From contig LZRQ01000059.1 of the NCBI GenBank assembly GCA_002159155.1, forward strand, positions 1 to 17,095: 17,095 nucleotides of DNA, written 5' to 3'. Both the position numbers and the translations under genes were made by a program. The DNA comes from Firmicutes bacterium ZCTH02-B6. Its GTDB lineage: Bacteria > Bacillota > Limnochordia > Limnochordales > ZCTH02-B6. Positions 13,825-17,095 of the stretch are shown one piece after another. The number at the start of each line of letters is the position of its first letter. Within the stretch, counting starts at the first letter, position 1. The notes below the pieces were generated by a model that saw nothing but the letters and a program-made list of their open reading frames with translations, made no database searches and was not told where the DNA came from.

Positions 13825-14132
13825 GGTCTTACCCCCTTACGGCGGTAGCGCGGACTGGGGTTCGCGCCAGTTGTTGCCGTGTGTTCTGTGGGAGGACGCT
13901 CGTCTCCTGCGGGTAGGGGCTCTGGGACCAGGGAGAGGGTGCCGGCCAACTGGTCCGATGGAACTCGGGCGGGACGTGAACCATCACGTCTCCGCTGCTT
14001 TGGTGCTGGTGCCAGGCCAGGAGGACGTCCGAGACACGTCCGGCGAAAATCTGAATGAGCGTGAAGACGTGCCGGCCGAGATGTCTGACCTATCTTGAAA
14101 GCGCAGGAGAGAGGAGTCTTTCAGTAGAGAAG
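13825..14132. other. Intergenic region with inverted repeats between divergent genes
   Basis: This 308-bp stretch separates the divergently oriented M48 and MliC-like genes and should hold both promoters, though I see no strong -35/-10 pair. It contains GACGTGA-ACCA-TCACGTC (13973-13990, perfect 7-bp arms), GGACCAG/CTGGTCC (13925-13931 with 13950-13956) and a palindrome GGACGTCC near 14023-14030 followed by ACACGTCC. The first repeat has the size and symmetry of an operator. ORFs of 65-75 codons here show no coding character. Confidence 0.45.
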
Positions 14133-14141
14133 GTGTTGTCG

Positions 14142-14789
14142 TTGGCCAGGTTTGCTGTCCTTGGCCTCTTCTTGGTGTGGCTCGGTTCGACTGCCGCGGG
14201 GTCTGAGGCCAGCGCCCCCGCCACGGTGCGTTTCGTCGCCGACCCGGTGGATTTCACCGCGGCATTTGGCGACGGCTCCGTCCGGCTGCTCTTTGCGGAC
14301 GGCCGGGACATCACGTTGCCCCAGGTTTCCGCGCGCGCTGTCGTCCGCTATAGCGACGGGGAGACACAGTTGACCGTCGCGGGCGGCGTGGCGCGGTTGG
14401 AGTTCAACGGGCTGGTCTATTTAGCGCAGGCGCAGGACCGTGCCGTCGACCCGTGGGAACGGGCCCGCCGGGCCGGCGTTGGCTTCCGCGCGATTGGGCA
14501 GGAGCCCGGGTGGATGGCCGACATTTGGGACGGCGAGCGCATCGAGTTGCTGCTCGACTACGGGGACACCCGCATCACGACACCGATTTCCTCTGCCGAA
14601 CACGGCCAAGATGGACAGGCCATCGTCTATCGCACCAACGAGGACTACGGAGCCGTGCAGCTGACAGTCACCATTACGCCGGGCGCCTGCTTCGATTCCA
14701 TGAGCGGCGAGGCGTTTCCCGCCTCGGTTGTCGTACAGATCGCCGGAAGCCCGAGAAAATACACCGGCTGCGGACGGTGGCTGCAGTAG
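14142..14789 (+). CDS. Exported protein with MliC-like and COG3650-like domains
   Basis: About 215 residues after a TTG start. Residues 1-25 form a signal peptide (RFAVLGLFLVWLGSTAAG). The first domain, roughly residues 30-95, is MliC-like: FGDGSVRLLFADGRDITLP, then ARAVVRYSDGETQL and ARLEFNGLVY, the pattern of membrane-bound C-type lysozyme inhibitors. The second half, WERARRAGVGFRAIGQEPGW, ELLLDYGDTRITTP and CFDSMSGEAFPASV with a final TGCGRWL, matches the COG3650 group of envelope proteins; two cysteines there could form a disulfide. Likely role: periplasmic, possibly inhibiting lysozyme. I chose TTG 14142 because AAGG (14130-14133) is 8 bases upstream; GTG 14133 is an alternative, and the frame extends to 14055 without a better start. 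No lipobox is present. Confidence 0.72.
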   Translation: MARFAVLGLFLVWLGSTAAGSEASAPATVRFVADPVDFTAAFGDGSVRLLFADGRDITLPQVSARAVVRYSDGETQLTVAGGVARLEFNGLVYLAQAQDRAVDPWERARRAGVGFRAIGQEPGWMADIWDGERIELLLDYGDTRITTPISSAEHGQDGQAIVYRTNEDYGAVQLTVTITPGACFDSMSGEAFPASVVVQIAGSPRKYTGCGRWLQ

Positions 14790-14806
14790 GGGATCGTGCC
14801 GGCGGG

Positions 14807-16561
14807 CTAGCGATGCTGCCTGAGCCGGCGGGCGAGCGCCAGGTATTCGGCTTCCAAAGCCGCGTAAGCTGGATCGTCCTTGGCCACTTGGGCAAGGGAC
14901 GCGCTCAAGTACGCCAGCCGCGTTTCCATCAGCAGCCGCTCTTCCTTGGACGGCGTTCCATCGCCGTGTCCCCCATTTGAAGCCGCTTGCCGCGGCTCAT
15001 ACTCGTCGTAGCCGCCCGGGTATTGGATGATCGTGGCTCCCTCGATCGCGAGCACTTTGGTGCTCACGCGCCGCAGAAACCAGCGGTCGTGCGACGTGAA
15101 GAGCAGCGTCCCTTCGTAGGCCGCGAGGACCTCTTCCAGCTTCTCCCGGGTTTCAACATCCAAGTGCTCCAGGGGCTCGTCGAGGATCAGCAAGTTGTAT
15201 TCGCTGAGCACCAGCTTGAGGAGGGCCAGCCGCTTCTTTTCGCCGGTGCTCAGGTTGCCCGCGAGCTTATGCAGGTCGTCGTTATCGAAAAGGAAGTGAT
15301 GGAGGAGGGTGCGGACACGAGTGGCATCTTCCGGCGTGCGCCGGGCGAGGACCGACAAGGACTCTTCGAGCACCGTGCGCCCGGGATCGAGCCATTGGAC
15401 TTCTTGATCCAGCAATCCAATCCGCAAGGACGGCGATTTCCACAGTCTTCCCGTTGACGGCTCTTCCACACCGCAGAGGATCCGAATGAGCGTTGTCTTG
15501 CCGGCCCCGTTGGGCCCGATGAGGGCGATCTTGTCTCCCCGGTCCACGCTGAACGTGGCGTGTTGGAACAGCCAACGGTCGAATCGCTTGCCGAGCCCCT
15601 CGGCCACGACCAGCGTTGGGTTGCGCCCGGCACCAGACAAGTGCAGGCCACGGATGACCGGGTCACGCCGGGGCCGCGGCAGTTGCTCCTCCTTCATACG
15701 CTCGAGGCGTCGAATGCGGGCTTTGGCCGCCTTGGCCAGTCTTTTGGCCCGGGCCCGCTCCGCCGGCACCGCCGCCCGTACGTCGCTCTTCTTGCCGGCT
15801 TCCCGGTGGGCCTTGTCCGCCCACGCCTGCTGGCGCCGGATGGCTTCCTCCAGTTGCTTGATACGTTGCTGCTGTGCTGCATGCAACTGCTCTTGGCGCC
15901 TGAGGGCGGCTTCCTTGGCGGCGCGGTAGTCGGTATAGCTGCCGGAGTATTCCCGCACACCGTCGGCAGTGAGCTCGAGTATGCGCTCGGCCACCCGGTC
16001 GAGGAACGCCCGGTCGTGGGAGACCACGAGAAGGCTTCCCCGGAAATGAAGCACGAACTCTTCCAGCCACCGCAAGCCCTCCTGGTCCAGATGGTTGGTG
16101 GGCTCGTCCAAGAGAAGCAAGTCCGGCCTTGTCAGCGTGCGGGCGAGCAGGCTGACGCGCGTCTTTTGGCCGCCGCTCAGCTGGCCAAAGGGGCGCTCAA
16201 GGTCGGTTTTCCGCAGTCCCCAGCGGCGGCACCAGCCCCACAGGTCGACAGGGGCGGCCGGGTTGACAGCCGCAGCCCGCTGAATGTGCTCATACGCGGG
16301 GAGAGCGGGATCGCTGTCGGGCTCCTGGGGATGGTAGGCCACGACCGGGCGGTCCACAAACCACAGGACCGCGCCTTCGGTCGGACGCTCAAGCCCGGCG
16401 AGGACGCGCAGCAAGGTCGTCTTGCCGGCTCCATTGCGGCCCACGAGAGCTACCCGCTCGCGGGCCTTGAGGTGAAAGCTGACGCCGGAAAAAATGCGGC
16501 GGAATCCGTAGGCGATTCCCAGCCGATCCACCTGGACCAACGTCTTGAGGTTACTGGACAT
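14807..16561 (-). CDS. ABC-F family ATPase (ribosomal-protection-like)
   Basis: A 584-residue soluble protein with two ATP-binding domains and no membrane segments, i.e. an ABC-F factor acting on the ribosome. NBD1: Walker A GRNGAGKTT (41-49), LSGGQKTRVSLLA signature, DEPTNHLD Walker B. The linker is a long, very basic helical pair (RRQEQLHAAQQQRIKQLEEA through ARIRRLERMKEE) including WADKAHREAGKKS, similar to the interdomain arms of Vml/Vga-type antibiotic-resistance ABC-Fs. NBD2: Walker A GPNGAGKTT, an unusual LSTGEKKRL signature and DEPLEHLD in place of DEPTNHLD. A polar C-terminal helix follows (ERLLMETRLAYLSASLAQ). The ATG at 16561 has AGGGGG seven bases upstream, inside a hairpin. A regulatory leader supports an inducible drug-resistance role, but housekeeping translation factors of this family cannot be excluded. 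Confidence 0.85.
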   Translation of the reverse strand: MSSNLKTLVQVDRLGIAYGFRRIFSGVSFHLKARERVALVGRNGAGKTTLLRVLAGLERPTEGAVLWFVDRPVVAYHPQEPDSDPALPAYEHIQRAAAVNPAAPVDLWGWCRRWGLRKTDLERPFGQLSGGQKTRVSLLARTLTRPDLLLLDEPTNHLDQEGLRWLEEFVLHFRGSLLVVSHDRAFLDRVAERILELTADGVREYSGSYTDYRAAKEAALRRQEQLHAAQQQRIKQLEEAIRRQQAWADKAHREAGKKSDVRAAVPAERARAKRLAKAAKARIRRLERMKEEQLPRPRRDPVIRGLHLSGAGRNPTLVVAEGLGKRFDRWLFQHATFSVDRGDKIALIGPNGAGKTTLIRILCGVEEPSTGRLWKSPSLRIGLLDQEVQWLDPGRTVLEESLSVLARRTPEDATRVRTLLHHFLFDNDDLHKLAGNLSTGEKKRLALLKLVLSEYNLLILDEPLEHLDVETREKLEEVLAAYEGTLLFTSHDRWFLRRVSTKVLAIEGATIIQYPGGYDEYEPRQAASNGGHGDGTPSKEERLLMETRLAYLSASLAQVAKDDPAYAALEAEYLALARRLRQHR

Positions 16562-16568
16562 GATGAAA

Positions 16569-16592
16569 CCCCCTCGTCCGTCGACTCGGGGG
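16569..16592 (-). promoter_or_regulatory. Hairpin sequestering the ABC-F ribosome binding site
   Basis: On the minus strand CCCCC (16592-16588) can pair with GGGGG (16573-16569), with an inner TCG/CGA pairing. The GGGGG is the ribosome binding site, seven bases before the ATG at 16561, so folding would hide it. This is the arrangement used in translational attenuation of inducible resistance genes. Confidence 0.5.
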
Positions 16593-16649
16593 TGAGAACG
16601 CTCTCGGGTCTTATGCTGGAGGCTGGGCTAGCTGAATTTGGTGTTAGAG

Positions 16650-16757
16650 TTACGAGTCAGCAGTAAAGCGAGATGGACCCAGCACACCCGCACGACCACC
16701 GGCCGAATCCCACCCCACGTGGTGTGACACGGTCAGCGTCGTCCCAACTAGGTGCAC
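16650..16757 (-). CDS. Putative 35-residue leader peptide of the ABC-F gene
   Basis: A GTG at 16757 is preceded by GAGGAGGAG with a 6-base gap, the best ribosome binding site in the region, and opens 35 codons, MHLVGTTLTVSHHVGWDSAG continuing to RFTADS, with a TGA at 16652-16650. It ends 88 bases before the ABC-F start. The peptide has no recognisable domain. Its position behind a probable promoter and ahead of a site-blocking hairpin suggests a leader ORF whose ribosome stalling releases the downstream hairpin. It also lies in the same frame as a 137-codon open stretch, which I take to be chance openness in GC-rich DNA. Confidence 0.45.
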   Translation of the reverse strand: MHLVGTTLTVSHHVGWDSAGGRAGVLGPSRFTADS

Positions 16758-16820
16758 TGGCGTCTCCTCCTCGGCAAGCGCTCTCGCCGGCGGCACGGGG
16801 CCCGGCGAATTTCTGCCGCC

Positions 16821-16849
16821 ATTGTACACCCTCCAGATTGCAAGCGCAA
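16821..16849 (-). promoter_or_regulatory. Putative promoter of the ABC-F leader
   Basis: On the minus strand TACAAT (16826-16821), 5 of 6 matches to the -10, lies 17 bp after TTGCGC (16849-16844), a weak -35. It would start transcription near 16814, giving a 5' leader of about 250 nt before the ABC-F start, long enough to hold the leader ORF and hairpin. Confidence 0.45.
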
Positions 16850-16868
16850 CCCGGTCCCGCCTGGGGTT

Positions 16869-16891
16869 CTTCCTGCCGCGCGGGCAGGAAG
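16869..16891. repeat. Inverted repeat between divergent genes
   Basis: CTTCCTGCC (16869-16877) and GGCAGGAAG (16883-16891) are perfect 9-bp arms around GCGCG. It lies upstream of both the ABC-F promoter and the final partial gene. No T-run follows on either strand, so an operator or mRNA structure is more likely than a terminator. Confidence 0.5.
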
Positions 16892-16944
16892 CGGGGCGTT
16901 GGAGAGGAAGCATATCGTTCCCGATGAGGCGTCTCGACGGAGGG

Positions 16945-17095
16945 ATGATGGTGGAGCTCAAGGTTCCGCCGCCGGTCGTTTTCCTTTTCGCCGGTGCGCT
17001 GTCACGCGGGCTAGCTGCAGCGGCGCCAGGCCTCCAGGCGCCGCTGGCGGGGCCGGTCCGCACCGTCTTGGCGGTGCTCTGTCTCGGTCTTGGCC
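16945..17095 (+). CDS. N-terminus of a membrane protein, possibly isoprenylcysteine methyltransferase-like (partial)
   Basis: An open frame runs from ATG 16945 to the window end, giving 50 residues: MMVELKVPPPVVFLFAGAL followed by a short basic turn and the start of a second hydrophobic segment (RTVLAVLCLGLG). The LKVPPPVV start followed by two helices is typical of the small bacterial isoprenylcysteine carboxyl methyltransferase (ICMT/PEMT) family as I remember it; the catalytic part is outside the window, so this stays tentative. GGAGGG (16939-16944) is adjacent to the first ATG; ATG 16948 or GTG 16951 has better spacing and may be the true start. It is divergent from the ABC-F leader. Confidence 0.55.
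   Translation, partial: MMVELKVPPPVVFLFAGALSRGLAAAAPGLQAPLAGPVRTVLAVLCLGLG

Noticed and set aside
15560..16666. 368-codon plus-strand ORF
   Set aside because: It is antisense to the ABC-F gene, which has complete motifs in its own frame. Long antisense frames are common in GC-rich DNA.
16650..17063. 137-codon minus-strand ORF upstream of the ABC-F gene
   Set aside because: The first 100 codons are Arg/Pro/Gly-rich without a ribosome binding site and overlap the partial plus-strand gene and the ABC-F promoter; only the last 35 codons, behind a strong site, look like a leader ORF.

Overview
The window is about 17 kb of GC-rich bacterial DNA with short intergenic gaps, frequent GTG/TTG starts and strong AGGAGG-type ribosome binding sites. 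Gene content suggests a high-GC Firmicute-like lineage (Limnochordia/Symbiobacteriia type) rather than an actinobacterium. Both ABC substrate-binding proteins have Sec signal peptides but no lipobox cysteine. A BepA/YfgC-like M48 protease and an MliC-type protein are also exported. Together these fit a periplasm, i.e. a diderm envelope, but this taxonomic reading is inference only.

Layout, left to right. 1-210: the C-terminal tail of a membrane protein (possibly a TRAP permease) and its terminator. 282-4235: an iron-siderophore ABC transporter in the order permease, permease, ATPase, binding protein (yclNOPQ/fatDC-ceuE type), with a DtxR-like inverted repeat behind a TTGACA promoter and a GAAA-loop terminator after it. 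4337-5380: an RsuA-type pseudouridine synthase followed 9 bp later by a 71-residue protein ending in the SFPASDPP motif. 5423-6500: moaA with its own promoter. 6517-7922 (minus): an intact DinB-family gene behind two decayed genes, a MoaD/ThiS-like protein and a BNR-repeat glycosyl-hydrolase-like protein. An open frame of 413 codons runs through all three and would be misread as one protein.

8182-8813 (plus): a small exported protein with a bacteriocin-leader-like motif, its terminator, and a small two-helix membrane protein. 8818-9510 (minus): an HD-domain phosphohydrolase. 9770-12659 (minus): a TrpXYZ-type ABC transporter (binding protein, permease, ATPase) with a strong hairpin terminator between the binding protein and the permease, and a structured leader with an 11-codon upstream ORF. 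12979-13824 (minus): M48 protease. 14142-14789 (plus): exported MliC + COG3650-like protein. 14807-16561 (minus): an ABC-F ATPase with a long leader that holds a 35-codon ORF and a hairpin burying the ribosome binding site, an arrangement like that of inducible antibiotic-resistance ABC-F genes. 16945-end: start of a probable isoprenylcysteine-methyltransferase-like membrane protein.

The most interesting items are the putative attenuated ABC-F leader, the bacteriocin-like exported peptide, the eroding BNR/MoaD pair, and the iron-box-like operator. I saw no CRISPR array, tRNA, rRNA, insertion sequence or large defence island.
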